64,000 nucleotides of DNA from the NCBI GenBank assembly GCA_002101205.1, contig LWTM01000075.1:1-64000 (forward strand). The letters are read 5' to 3'. Source of the DNA: Cycloclasticus sp. symbiont of Poecilosclerida sp. N. GTDB lineage: Bacteria > Pseudomonadota > Gammaproteobacteria > Methylococcales > Cycloclasticaceae. The translations under genes were made by a program, and so were the position numbers. Within the stretch, counting starts at the first letter, position 1, and each line of letters starts with the position of its first letter. This document shows, in pieces, positions 1 to 9,141 of the stretch. A model generated the notes under the pieces. It did no database searches and had not been told where the DNA came from. It saw only the letters and a program-made list of their open reading frames with translations.

Positions 1-2726
1 AGGGTGCGAACTGTATCACTACCCCCAGGGATCCGCCATTGGGTAACAAAGTCCGTAAGGGTAACTAGGTTGATGATCTCTATGGACAAGGTGCTGGCGT
101 TATTGGTGCCGAACAAATTTGGTCCGCTGGCAGCCACGTGCAGATTATAAGTGCCAGTTGCTTGCTCAGAGTCTTTTGGGATTAGTGTGGAGCCTCTTAG
201 GATGAACAAGCCATTGTCGGCATCCCCTGCTCCGCGAACCAGTGCGTAGGTAGGGCTCTGTCTGGTTAACGCGGCGTTTTGTGTAGTCAACATGGTGGTG
301 GTCGGCACAATGTACCAAGAACCGAGGTTTTGGATAAAGGCATCGGCGCCGTCGAACATACCGCTCATATTTGTTACCTTGGAAACATCCCAGCCACCGA
401 GGTTCTGATTAAAATCAGCGGCACCGTCGAACATACCGCGCATATTTGTTACCTTGGAAACATCCCAGCCACCGATGTCTTGGCTAAAGGCACTGGCACC
501 ATTGAACATGTTTTGCATAGTCGTTACCTGAGATACACCCCAGCCACCGATGACGCCGTTAAAGGTCGTCGCTCCTCGGAACATAACTTGCATACTGCTT
601 ACGCCAGAAAGGTCTGGTGTGTCGGTTGCACTCATCATCATATTGGAGGCACCATAAAATGCGCCCTGCATACTGACCCAAGAGGCGCTGCCCCATTGCT
701 GTACGTCTGTTAATTTCTCCTTATCCGCGCCATTATTCAAGTTAAAGCGGGTGATGTTGCTTGAGGCTATGACTTTGTAGTCGCCAGCGCTGGCGTAGGT
801 ATGCGTAGGTTTATTGCTTGTGATGTCTTCGGTAGTGCCATCGCCCCAGTTAATGGTGTAACTACCCTCACTGGGGAAGGTGAGGGTGCGAGCTGTATCA
901 CTACCCCCAGGGATCCGCCATTTGGTGACAAAGTTCGCAGAGCTAGTTAGGTTTTCGAAGTTTATGGACAGGCTGCGGGCGTTATTGGTGCCGAACAAAT
1001 CCGCCCCACTGGCTCCCACCCGTAGGTTATAAGTACCAGTTGGTTGATCAGAGTTGATTGGGTTTAGTGTAGAGCCACTTAGGATGAACAAGCCATTGTC
1101 GGCATCCCCTGCTCCGCGAACCAGTGCGTAGATAGGGCTGTGCCTGGCTAACACGGCACTTTGTGTAGCCAACATGGTGGTGGTCGGTACAATATACCAG
1201 TGCCCTAGGTTTTGATTAAAGGCATCGGCACCGTCGAACATACCGCTCATACTTGTTACCTTGGAAACATCCCAACCACCGATGTTCTGATTAAAATCAG
1301 CGGCACCGAAGAACATGTTGAACATATTTGTTACCTTGGAAACATCCCAGCCACCGATGTCTTGGCTAAAGGCACTGGCACCATTGAACATGTTTTTCAT
1401 AGTCGTTACCTGAGACACACCCCAGCCACCGATGACGCCGTTAAAGGTGGTCGCTTCTCGGAACATAGCTTGCATACTGCTTACGCCAGAAAGGTCTGGT
1501 GTGTCGGTTGCACTCATCATCATATTGGAGGCACCATAAAATGCGCCCTGCATATTGACCCAGTTGGCACTGCCCCATTGCTGTACGTCTATTAATTTCT
1601 CTTTATCCGCGCCATTATTCAAGTTAAAACGGGTGATGTTGTTTGAGGCTATGACTTTGTAGTCGCCAGTGGTGGTGTAGGTATGCGTAGGGCTATTGCT
1701 TGTAATGACTTCGGTAGTGCCATCGCCCCAGTTAATGGTGTAGTTGCCCGTGCTGGGGAAGGTGAGGGTGCGATCTGCATTACTACCCGCAGGGATTCGC
1801 CATTTGGTGACAAAGTTCGCAGAGCTAGTTAGGTTTTCAACGTTTATGGATAGGCTGCGGGCGTTATTGGTGCCGAACAAATCCGCCCCGCTGGCGGCCA
1901 CGCGCACGTCATAAGTGCCAAATGCTTGGTTCGTGTCAAGTGGGGTCAGTACGGAATCTCTTAGGCTGAATAATTTATTATGCGTACTTCCCTCTCCAGC
2001 AACCAACGCATAGGTAGGACCCTGTGCGATTAATACGTCGTTTTGTGTGCCCAGCGTAGTGGTGGTCGAGCTAGTGCTGGTGCTCGGTACAATATACCAA
2101 AGACCGAGGTTTTGGTTAAAGGCACCGGCACTAAAGAACATAGCCACCATACTCGTTACTTTAGAAACGTCCCAGCCGCTGATGTTTTGATTAAAACTGG
2201 CGGCAAAGATGAACATGCGATCCATATTTTCTACGTTGGAAACATTCCAGCCGCTGATGTTACCGTTAAAGGCATGCGCGCTTTGAAACATAGCTCGCAT
2301 ACTGCTTACGCCAGTAAGATCCGGCATATCGGTTGCAGTCATCGCCATATTGTTGGCACCAGCAAATGCGTTCTCCATGCTGGTCCAGTTGGCGCTCCCC
2401 CATTGCTGTACGTCTATTAATTTCTCTTTATCCGCGCCATTATTCAAGTTAAAGTGGGTGATGTCGTTTGAGGCTACGACTTGGTAGTCGCCAGCGGTAG
2501 TGTAGGTGTGGCTGATAGTACCGCTTGCGTTATCAGTCGCGCTGCCGTCACCCCAGTTAATGGTGTAACTGCCCACACCTGGGAAGGTGAGGGCGAGATC
2601 CGACGAAGGCATCTTCCATTTGGTAATAAATTCGTGAGGGGTTGCCTGTGAGGTGGTGCTGAATAAAAAACCCGAGACCAGTAACAAAGTAGAAACAATG
2701 AGGCGAAGAGTAATTGTTCCTAGCAT
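1..2726 (-). CDS. BspA-like (DUF285) secreted surface protein, partial at left edge
   Basis: An uninterrupted minus-strand frame of 908 codons starts at 2726 and runs off the window, so the C-terminus is missing. The first 30 or so residues are a Sec signal peptide (hydrophobic stretch followed by SQA). The rest consists of large modules of 275 and 294 residues. Each module has a PKD-like segment containing YTINWGDG, four or five BspA/DUF285 repeats of the type FNxxIGGWDVSKVTxM, and a cadherin-like segment containing GADLFGTNNA. This family is known for bacterial surface and adhesion proteins; a role in attachment here is inference. The DNA repeats are clearly visible: the stretch at 661 recurs at 1543 and, more diverged, at 2368. 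The start is the only Met before the signal peptide. The shine-dalgarno is weak (an A-rich stretch). Confidence 0.85.
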   Translation of the reverse strand, partial: MLGTITLRLIVSTLLLVSGFLFSTTSQATPHEFITKWKMPSSDLALTFPGVGSYTINWGDGSATDNASGTISHTYTTAGDYQVVASNDITHFNLNNGADKEKLIDVQQWGSANWTSMENAFAGANNMAMTATDMPDLTGVSSMRAMFQSAHAFNGNISGWNVSNVENMDRMFIFAASFNQNISGWDVSKVTSMVAMFFSAGAFNQNLGLWYIVPSTSTSSTTTTLGTQNDVLIAQGPTYALVAGEGSTHNKLFSLRDSVLTPLDTNQAFGTYDVRVAASGADLFGTNNARSLSINVENLTSSANFVTKWRIPAGSNADRTLTFPSTGNYTINWGDGTTEVITSNSPTHTYTTTGDYKVIASNNITRFNLNNGADKEKLIDVQQWGSANWVNMQGAFYGASNMMMSATDTPDLSGVSSMQAMFREATTFNGVIGGWGVSQVTTMKNMFNGASAFSQDIGGWDVSKVTNMFNMFFGAADFNQNIGGWDVSKVTSMSGMFDGADAFNQNLGHWYIVPTTTMLATQSAVLARHSPIYALVRGAGDADNGLFILSGSTLNPINSDQPTGTYNLRVGASGADLFGTNNARSLSINFENLTSSANFVTKWRIPGGSDTARTLTFPSEGSYTINWGDGTTEDITSNKPTHTYASAGDYKVIASSNITRFNLNNGADKEKLTDVQQWGSASWVSMQGAFYGASNMMMSATDTPDLSGVSSMQVMFRGATTFNGVIGGWGVSQVTTMQNMFNGASAFSQDIGGWDVSKVTNMRGMFDGAADFNQNLGGWDVSKVTNMSGMFDGADAFIQNLGSWYIVPTTTMLTTQNAALTRQSPTYALVRGAGDADNGLFILRGSTLIPKDSEQATGTYNLHVAASGPNLFGTNNASTLSIEIINLVTLTDFVTQWRIPGGSDTVRT
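661..2428 (-). repeat. Three long tandem coding modules (882 and 825 bp periods)
   Basis: Equivalent sites lie at 661, 1543 and 2368, giving spacings of 882 and 825 bp, both multiples of three. The module nearest the N-terminus is shorter and more diverged. The two inner modules are close enough for long runs of identical bases, for example around 600-660 and 1480-1540. The array is inside the BspA-like gene and may continue beyond the left edge. Confidence 0.85.
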
Positions 2727-3420
2727 CTTTTTAACTTTGTGATTGGCAAATTCAACCTAAATGCAACACTTTTGTTTAAAAAAGGCCATGACAAGTTAAG
2801 CGGTTACTTTCTAAATATTTTGAGCAAAATATTGTATATTTATTGCTCTCGATTATTAAATTTAAAGTCATAATAAGACCCTAGCATCATTTAGTGCCCA
2901 GATGCAACTTAATTTATGACTCTTTAAAAAAATATGGGTTTTCCTAGATAGCCAGCTCAGTTTCAATTCCACTTTAACCCATTAATTCAATTGCTTTAAC
3001 TGTCCCTTTGGAACACTGTTGTCAAATCGCCATTCGTATTCTTTTAAAAAAAACGGAATCATTTTTTGGCACACCGCTAAACTTTCGCGTGTGTCGTTTT
3101 GCTTGGTTCCACTCGTTTTAGCACCCCCTTGAGGGGTAGAAGTTCTCTATCCCATTAATATGATTACGCTTATTTGCAAATAATTTACTGTGGTTTATCT
3201 GGGAGCGTTTGAATTCTGACACATCTAATGCATTGTAGCTTTTCCAAGTATCTGTATAAACGATACCATCTGGTTTTACTTGTTGCCGAATAATCGGCAT
3301 TAATGTTGTCCTTGCCTCAGGGATAATCACTATAAATACCTTGCCATTACACTTTAGAATACAAATGCAGGTGCTTTCCTCGCAGTACCGCGGCCCCCCT
3401 TTCCTTTACGAGACCTCAGC

Positions 3421-3540
3421 ACGTGTACTTACAGCGGCCGCTACGCTTGCACTTACACCGCCGGCGCAGGCAGCACGCGTGCCGGCGGTACGTGCACTGG
3501 CGGTGCTAGCGCTGACAGTGCTAGTGCTGACAGCGTAACT
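3421..3540. repeat. GC-rich low-complexity stretch inside the IS remnant
   Basis: This 120-base block is strikingly richer in G and C than its surroundings. It is built from short shuffled units such as GTGCTAGCGCTGACA and its variants, with NotI-like and other palindromic hexamers. Both strands read as Ala/Ser/Thr/Val-rich sequence. I do not recognise a gene in it. It sits directly beside the left inverted repeat of the element. Confidence 0.6.
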
Positions 3541-3625
3541 CACTAAATCGGCAATGAATTTTATTAAAATATGACGTGTAAAAACCATTCTCAACACAGC
3601 CCGAATTTTCGTTTTAGGCTCTAAT

Positions 3626-4003
3626 TTAGAGCACTCTATACTTCATAGACTCGATGATACCGAAGCACTGTCGAAGTAAGCTAAAATAGAGCCATTACTG
3701 TCCTCTATTTACGCCTCTAATACAGGTCGCCCGAGCTGTCCATGATTGATCTTATTTCGAAGCTTATTACTTGATGTCTGGTATCAACTGTCAGACGTGC
3801 TGTTAGCTCAATGCTTGTATTGCGACCTATTATTTCGCAAATTTTGTCGTTTGGAGTTAGGCGGTGATGTTCCAGAGGCATCGGCCATTGTGCGTTTTCG
3901 AGCTCGTTTAGTTGAATACGAGCTGTGGGGACACTTATTGGGCGAGATTAATCGCCAGCTTGAAGCGAAAAATATAGAACATAAGACAAAAACACATGTT
4001 TAA
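3626..4003 (+). pseudogene. IS5-type transposase fragment (N-terminal/DUF772-like region)
   Basis: In one frame from 3626 the translation gives LEHSILHRLDDTEALSK, a stop, then IYASNTGRPSCP, another stop, then LLLDVWYQLSDVLLAQCLY and FRKFCRLELGGDVPEAS. This matches the N-terminal part of IS5-group transposases, where WYxLSD and RFR motifs are common. It carries in-frame stops and ends after about 125 residues, shortly before the right inverted repeat. The catalytic DDE region is absent. Confidence 0.7.
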
Positions 4004-4292
4004 CAATAAAATTGAGATGCTATGCTGGGGTCTCTTTACGTCTACCACCAAAATAACTTTCGTCTGCTTCAGCTTCCCCATCTAATATTCAAGGTGACCA
4101 CTACTATCGTAGATAACCTTACGAAGCCGCTGAAAGTAATAACTAGCGGTCATTTTTTAACACCAACTAATGTAGTAGCTATTCTTACCGTTATCCCTGC
4201 AACAAATAACTTTATTAGCCTTGATTGTTTGTACCAGCTTAATTTACTCTTTCTCACTTTGCTATCCTAGATTAATTCAGTTATCAGGATAG

Positions 4293-4316
4293 TCCCCAGA
4301 TAGAAACCTCTAAAAC
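4293..4316. repeat. Solo IS1380 end, identical to 41632-41655
   Basis: These 24 bases, starting TCCCCAGATAGAAACC, are identical to the left end of the IS1380 remnant at 41632. Here the end interrupts the second IS5-type transposase fragment and no IS1380 coding sequence follows. It looks like the scar of an insertion that was mostly deleted. Confidence 0.65.
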
Positions 4317-4547
4317 GAATAAAGAGCAGTGGATACCTTGGGCGGTCTGTCTTTGACAGCATAGATGGAATACAATAATTTTTCAATCTCCGTCCAATCC
4401 AGTAAAGATTCCACCGTATCAAGCGCCTGTAGAGTTGGATGCTCAAGATCGGCACTTGAGGTGAATGATTCAGGCTGTGTAGAGAATGTTCTTTGCATTA
4501 TTCACTTTAACAAAAAATGGGCCATGACTGGGGTTATGCTGAGGTCT
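4317..4547 (-). mobile_element. Second IS5-type element, 5' part only
   Basis: The inverted repeat TGCTGAGGTCT lies at 4537-4547 and matches the end at 3411. A transposase N-terminus then starts at 4498 (MQRTFSTQPESF, followed by LEHPTLQALDTVESLLDW) and is a homologue of the fragment at 3626. It is cut off at 4316 by the solo IS1380 end. The insertion lies in the 3' end of der, so the end of this element forms part of the der coding sequence. Confidence 0.7.
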
Positions 4548-5925
4548 CACCTAGTTGTTTAGCCGCTTTGCTTTTGGCAATATTCGTTGCTGACTTTCGA
4601 GTTTCTTTTTTATACGGGTTATCTGAGGATTTGAACTCTACCTTCACCGGCGTGCCCACTAAATTCAGCTTTTCTCTAAACACATTCATTAAGTAGCGCT
4701 TATAGCTACCCGGCACAGAAACCGTTTGGTTGCCATGAATAACAATCATAGGCGGGTTTTGCCCACCTTGATGCGCAAACTTCAGCTTAATACGGCGCCC
4801 TTTGACCAAAGGGGGCTGATGCGCTTTGAGAGCATTTTCAAGTATTTTTGTGAGCCGCGGCGTGGACATATCTATCATCGCTGAACGATATAACGCACTT
4901 ATTGACTCAAATAATTTGCCAATACCACTGCCGTGCAAGGCTGAAATGAAGTAACGCTCGGCATATTCCAAAAAACTCAGTTTTACATCGATTTGGCGTT
5001 TAACCTTGTCGCGCTGGTCTTCGGTTAGTCCATCCCATTTATTTAAACCAATCACTAAGGCGCGGCCAGTTTCAAGCACTAGACCTAACAAACTGGCATC
5101 TTGATCCGTCACGCCTTCACTGGCATCAATCAGGTAAATAACGACGTGCGTATCATCAATAGCACGCAAGGTTTGCACAATACTCAATTTTTCGATGGCT
5201 TCTGATACTTTTGAGCGACGACGAACACCTGCCGTGTCAGTCAAAGTGTATTGCGTACCATCTCGCTCAAAGGGAATAAAAACGCTATCTCGCGTTGTCC
5301 CAGGCTGGTCAAACACAACAACTCGCTCTTCGCCCAACAAGCGATTAATGAGCGTTGACTTCCCTACGTTCGGACGACCAATAACGGCAACTCGGATGCC
5401 ATCGCCGGCCAATGTATCGTCAAATGATTCAATGGTCGGCAAAACATCAAACACATGCTTTAAAAGCTCTAACACTCCTCGGCCATGCGTAGCGGCAATT
5501 GGCCAAGGCTTTTCAAAACCCATTTTATGAAATTCTGCGATGTGCGTATTAGCGTCTAAACCGTCTATTTTGTTGGCCGCTAAGATAACTTGCTTGCCCA
5601 ACTTACGTAGGTTCTTAGCAATTTCTTCGTCTATAGGATGAATGCCATGCCTGGTGTCCACCATGAATAAGACCACATCGGCTTCTTCAAGCGCTCGTTC
5701 AACTTGTTCAACGGCAACTCCATCAATACCCTCTAATGTAGCTGTAATACCGCCAGTATCGACAACCAAGGAACGTACACCGCCTCGCTTTACAAGCCCA
5801 TACTGGCGATCGCGCGTTAAACCTGGGTAGTCCGCAACAAGCGCATCACGCGTACGTGTTAAGTAGTTAAATAGCGTAGATTTCCCAACATTAGGTCGGC
5901 CGACAAGGGCAATGACGGGTAACAT
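4534..5925 (-). CDS. der: Ribosome-assembly GTPase Der (EngA)
   Basis: The 463-residue protein has two consecutive GTPase domains, each with GRPNVGKS (near residues 9 and 181), a DTxG G3 motif, and NKxD motifs (NKID, NKWD). A KH-like domain follows. Der is an essential GTPase for maturation of the large ribosomal subunit. It is the last gene of a compact minus-strand run after hisS, yfgM and bamB, starting 3 bases after bamB, so translational coupling is likely. Oddity: the last codons (ETSA) and the TAA stop come from the inverted repeat of an IS5-type remnant, so the native C-terminal tail has been replaced. The E. coli protein is slightly longer, about 490 residues. Confidence 0.97.
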   Translation of the reverse strand: MLPVIALVGRPNVGKSTLFNYLTRTRDALVADYPGLTRDRQYGLVKRGGVRSLVVDTGGITATLEGIDGVAVEQVERALEEADVVLFMVDTRHGIHPIDEEIAKNLRKLGKQVILAANKIDGLDANTHIAEFHKMGFEKPWPIAATHGRGVLELLKHVFDVLPTIESFDDTLAGDGIRVAVIGRPNVGKSTLINRLLGEERVVVFDQPGTTRDSVFIPFERDGTQYTLTDTAGVRRRSKVSEAIEKLSIVQTLRAIDDTHVVIYLIDASEGVTDQDASLLGLVLETGRALVIGLNKWDGLTEDQRDKVKRQIDVKLSFLEYAERYFISALHGSGIGKLFESISALYRSAMIDMSTPRLTKILENALKAHQPPLVKGRRIKLKFAHQGGQNPPMIVIHGNQTVSVPGSYKRYLMNVFREKLNLVGTPVKVEFKSSDNPYKKETRKSATNIAKSKAAKQLGETSA

Positions 5926-5928
5926 GCT

Positions 5929-7161
5929 TTAATCTTCAATATCCGTTTTTGTTGGTAAGACTAAACGCAGGGCTGTCACCTCACCATTAACATCTTGTAC
6001 GTATATCAAGTCACCATCAATAATTGGAGCCGCTACGATGGCCGCATTGCCTATACTGACACGTCCCATAAGGTGTCCATCAAAAGCAGATAATACGTGT
6101 AAATACCCTTCGTAATCCGCCGTTAATAAGTATTCGCGTAGTTTTGTTAACGGCGTTAACTGTCTATTTTCCAATTGATTTAATTGCCAATTTATCGAAC
6201 CATCATTTTGGTCCGCTGACCAAACATGGTTTTTTACGTCGACAACATAAATAGACGCCCAATCGGCCGCCATCTTTTTATACGATGACATTTCTGAGCG
6301 ACGCCAAGCGATTTGACCAGACTTCACATCTACAGCCACCACGCCGCCATGAAACGTTGCCGCATAAATATACCTTTCGCCCGCTAATGGATCCGAATCC
6401 ACATCCACCATGCGTGATAAAGCGCCACGACCCCTAGGAACAGCAACACTGGTTTCCCAAATTTGCATGCCATCTTTTAAGCGCAAAATCACCAATTTAC
6501 CATTCGCATAGCCACTGATAACACCGCCGCTTTTAATAACCGGCGAACCGGTTCCACGTAAGCTTAGTGCAGGAACGTCTCTTATATGTGACCAAAGCTC
6601 ATCACCCGTTGAAGCGTCTAACGTACTAACAGCGCCGTCTATACTACGCACCACTAAAAGCCCATCTGAAAAACGCGGGATCGATAAAACTTCGCTCGAC
6701 ACTTGACTAGTCCATGATGTATCACCATCATCAAGCTTTAGCGCGACAACATCAGCATTCGTTGTACCAAAAAATAGGTTTTCATAACCCGCCTCTAGAC
6801 CCCCTGATATGGGTAAATCTGTTTGAACTTCCCACAAAGTTTTCCCCGTCCTTTGGTCTAAAGCTGTCACCCTACCTTCTCTATCAGCAACAAAAATCTT
6901 ACCATCAAACAGCACCATCTCAAGCTTTAAAAAATGCTCTCCTTGACCAACACCGACCTCACGTTGCCACACTTGAGTAATCGTGACTTCTTTCGTGATT
7001 TCTTCTAACTTGCGCGGCGACCCATTTTCGTCTTCTTCTGAGTACGTCATCATTTCAATGATGCTGTTGCCTAAGCTTTCACCCGTAGATTTAGTTGACT
7101 CGGTCACGCCCGAGCAACCCGACAGTGCGAACAACATTAAGAATAAAATTACTCGGCTCAT
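5929..7161 (-). CDS. bamB: Outer-membrane assembly lipoprotein BamB
   Basis: The 410-residue protein begins with a lipoprotein signal (MSRVILFLMLFALSGC, lipobox LSGC). PQQ/WD-like beta-propeller blades follow, visible as repeated segments like VTALDQRTGKTLWEV, VSTLDASTGDELWS and VAVDVKSGQIAWR. BamB is the propeller lipoprotein of the BAM complex that folds beta-barrels into the outer membrane. Its ATG overlaps the TGA of yfgM by four bases and der follows 3 bases downstream, the usual order in gammaproteobacteria. Length is close to E. coli BamB (392). Confidence 0.95.
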   Translation of the reverse strand: MSRVILFLMLFALSGCSGVTESTKSTGESLGNSIIEMMTYSEEDENGSPRKLEEITKEVTITQVWQREVGVGQGEHFLKLEMVLFDGKIFVADREGRVTALDQRTGKTLWEVQTDLPISGGLEAGYENLFFGTTNADVVALKLDDGDTSWTSQVSSEVLSIPRFSDGLLVVRSIDGAVSTLDASTGDELWSHIRDVPALSLRGTGSPVIKSGGVISGYANGKLVILRLKDGMQIWETSVAVPRGRGALSRMVDVDSDPLAGERYIYAATFHGGVVAVDVKSGQIAWRRSEMSSYKKMAADWASIYVVDVKNHVWSADQNDGSINWQLNQLENRQLTPLTKLREYLLTADYEGYLHVLSAFDGHLMGRVSIGNAAIVAAPIIDGDLIYVQDVNGEVTALRLVLPTKTDIED

Positions 7162-7856
7162 TTTGCACTCTCTGCATTCATTGATGCCGTTTTTTCATCG
7201 CCAAAATCAACCGGCGGCGGCCCTAAGTCATCAAGCTTCAACTGAATAATGCGACGATCTAAGGTTGCATTCCTTAAGGCTGTAATATAACCATAACGCG
7301 CTTTTTCAACGTCGCCTAACAAGCGATAAGCATCACCTTTTATTGCTTCATATTGACCAATGAACTCACCTGGGTTTAGGCCATTTTCTTCCGCTATTAA
7401 TGAATCGATATCAGCAATAACCGCTTTCGTTTCACCATCACCAACGCGGATTCTAAACGCACGTACACGAGCAACATGCTGAATTGAGTTATTCGTTGCC
7501 GTTACCGCTACATTTTCTAATGTAGCCGTCGCGCCTTTGCGATCACCTTGCTCTATTTGCACTTTAGCTTTTTGCATACCTGCTAAAGCGGCGTACGGCG
7601 TATCGCTATAAGTTCTCTCAATTTCATCTGCAAATAATATAGCCGCATCAAATTTTGAGTCTTTAACTGATTTAGCTAACTGCTGATACACATCAGAAGC
7701 CTCTAATGTGTGCGTTAGCGTTTTATCTTTCCATACTTGCCAACCGGCAATGGAAAACAAACCCAGGCCAACGCCAAGAATAATGACCCGTGAATTTTGC
7801 GACCACCACTTTTTGAGACTTGCGACTTGCTCTTCTTCTGTTTGATATGCGTCCAT
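7158..7856 (-). CDS. yfgM: YfgM-like membrane-anchored TPR protein
   Basis: The 232-residue protein has a short cytoplasmic N-terminus, one membrane segment (about residues 24-42, VIILGVGLGLFSIAGW) and a periplasmic helical repeat domain. This is the YfgM (DUF2133, TPR-like) architecture. YfgM works with the PpiD chaperone at the Sec translocon in E. coli. The gene lies between hisS and bamB, as in other gammaproteobacteria. It starts 14 bases after hisS and overlaps bamB by four bases, so it is clearly part of the operon. Confidence 0.9.
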   Translation of the reverse strand: MDAYQTEEEQVASLKKWWSQNSRVIILGVGLGLFSIAGWQVWKDKTLTHTLEASDVYQQLAKSVKDSKFDAAILFADEIERTYSDTPYAALAGMQKAKVQIEQGDRKGATATLENVAVTATNNSIQHVARVRAFRIRVGDGETKAVIADIDSLIAEENGLNPGEFIGQYEAIKGDAYRLLGDVEKARYGYITALRNATLDRRIIQLKLDDLGPPPVDFGDEKTASMNAESAK

Positions 7857-7870
7857 CGTACTTTCCTATC

Positions 7871-9136
7871 TTAATCGTTATTTTGTAACAATCTTTCTAA
7901 TTCGTTTCTCGGTATATTTTGCTGTTCTATTCGTTCACGTAAAAACTTTATACCAACCCTGTTTTCTTCTACTTCTCTCTCACCTAAGACTAGCGCTAAT
8001 TTCGCTCCGGTCTTATCTGCCTTTTTAAATTGGCTCTTTAAGCTACCGCCACCACAGTGTAAGACAAAACAAGACTCTGGCAACTGATTGCGCAATGTTT
8101 CCACCATTTTTATCGCTGCCCGCCTCGCCATATCGCCCTGATACACGATATAAGCCAATGGCTTTTCTGCTTCCCATTGATCTTGCTCTAATAATAGAAC
8201 AAGCCTTTCTATTCCCATTGCCAGACCAACCGCAGGTGTTTGTTTGCCTCCTAATTGGTCAATCAAACCATCGTATCGCCCACCCGCACAAACCGTTCCT
8301 TGCGCGCCAAGCGATGCTGTTGTCCATTCAAACACTGTGTGCGAGTAATAATCTACACCGCGTACTAAACGTGAATTATGCGTAAAGCTAACGCCCGCAT
8401 CCGACAAGTAATCTTGCAGTTGCTTGAAGTGTTCTTTAGATTCATCGCCTAAGCAATCAGCCAAACGCGGTGCTTTTTCGATGATGCTTTGCATCCCTAG
8501 GTTTTTACTGTCCAGAATCCGCAGAGGATTTGTTTGTAGGCGTCGCGTACTGTCTTCGTCTAATTCGTCTGCGTGTTGTTCAAAATATCCAACTAACACG
8601 TCCTTATATACAGCACGTTCCTCACTTGTACCCAGAAAATTAATTTCTAACGAGAACTGTTCCTCCAAACCCAGCTTTTTCCACAAGCGGTACGACATAA
8701 GAATGATTTCCGCCTCAATCTCTGCGCCTAACATACCGAAACATTCAATGCCTATTTGATGGAATTGTCTATAGCGACCTTTTTGAGGGCGCTCGTGACG
8801 AAACATAGGGCCTTGATACCATAACCGTTGGGTTTGGTTGTAAAACAAGCTGTGCTCAAGCCCAGCCCTAACACAGCCTGCCGTGCCTTCAGGCCGCAAA
8901 CTTAATGAATCACCATTTCGGTCTTCAAAGGTGTACATCTCCTTACCAACAATATCGGTTTCTTCGCCAATAGAACGGCAAAAAAGGTCGGTACTTTCAA
9001 CCAGTGGCGTGCGTATTTCTGAATAGCCGTATTGCTGAAAAACTTCAGCCATTGCCTTTTCTAAGCGCTGCCAGAGCGGTGTTTTATCCGGCAATATATC
9101 GTTCATGCCGCGAATGGCTTGTAGCTTCTTACTCAT
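7871..9136 (-). CDS. hisS: Histidyl-tRNA synthetase
   Basis: The 421-residue class II aminoacyl-tRNA synthetase attaches histidine to tRNA-His. Visible signatures are RGMNDILP near the start, the motif 2 region MFRHERPQKGRYRQF, and the histidine-specific LVRGVDYYSHTVFEW and CAGGRYDGL. An anticodon-binding domain forms the last 100 residues. Length matches the family (E. coli 424). The gene follows rlmN after only 5 bases. In many gammaproteobacteria pilF, rodZ and ispG lie between these two genes; here they are missing. Confidence 0.97.
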   Translation of the reverse strand: MSKKLQAIRGMNDILPDKTPLWQRLEKAMAEVFQQYGYSEIRTPLVESTDLFCRSIGEETDIVGKEMYTFEDRNGDSLSLRPEGTAGCVRAGLEHSLFYNQTQRLWYQGPMFRHERPQKGRYRQFHQIGIECFGMLGAEIEAEIILMSYRLWKKLGLEEQFSLEINFLGTSEERAVYKDVLVGYFEQHADELDEDSTRRLQTNPLRILDSKNLGMQSIIEKAPRLADCLGDESKEHFKQLQDYLSDAGVSFTHNSRLVRGVDYYSHTVFEWTTASLGAQGTVCAGGRYDGLIDQLGGKQTPAVGLAMGIERLVLLLEQDQWEAEKPLAYIVYQGDMARRAAIKMVETLRNQLPESCFVLHCGGGSLKSQFKKADKTGAKLALVLGEREVEENRVGIKFLRERIEQQNIPRNELERLLQNND

Positions 9137-9141
9137 AGCGA

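Larger units (their letters stand above)
3411..4033 (+). mobile_element. IS5-type element remnant inserted into the IS1595 element
   Basis: The element begins with AGACCTCAGCA at 3411-3421 and ends with its near-perfect inverse TGCTGGGGTCT at 4023-4033. It is flanked by a 7-base direct repeat, CTTTACG, at 3404-3410 and 4034-4040, which looks like the target duplication. The flanking sequence rejoins the IS1595 transposase reading frame exactly at the duplicated codons. Inside are a GC-rich low-complexity stretch and a truncated transposase fragment, so it is internally deleted. Confidence 0.75.
2982..4257 (-). pseudogene. IS1595-family transposase, split by a second IS and frameshifted
   Basis: The N-terminal half reads from a GTG at 4257 down to 4041 and starts with VRKSKLSWYKQ and a helix-turn-helix-like region, ending at an ESYFGG-like stretch with errors. 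The C-terminal half runs from 3410 to a TAA at 2982 and contains DGIVYTDTWKSYNALD, the NHINGIENF motif, WNQAKRH and EYEWRFDN. These are typical of IS1595/ISXO2-type DDE transposases. The halves are separated by an inserted element at 3411-4033. The C-terminal half also has a frameshift near 3350 and an extra stretch of about 27 bases near 3105-3130. It cannot make a working transposase. Confidence 0.8.

Noticed and set aside
279-2420. Several plus-strand frames of 125-144 codons with similar sequences
   Set aside because: They are regular shadows of the BspA-like modules on the minus strand and recur with the module period.
2770-2800. A 15-base match between the BspA-gene leader and 59974-59990 (TTAACTTGTCATGGC)
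   Set aside because: A match of this length between both strands of 64 kb is expected by chance, and the contexts share nothing else.
3341-3597. Two opposing reading frames rich in Ala, Thr and Val
   Set aside because: They arise from the GC-rich low-complexity block and the IS1595 remnant; there is no start signal or family resemblance.
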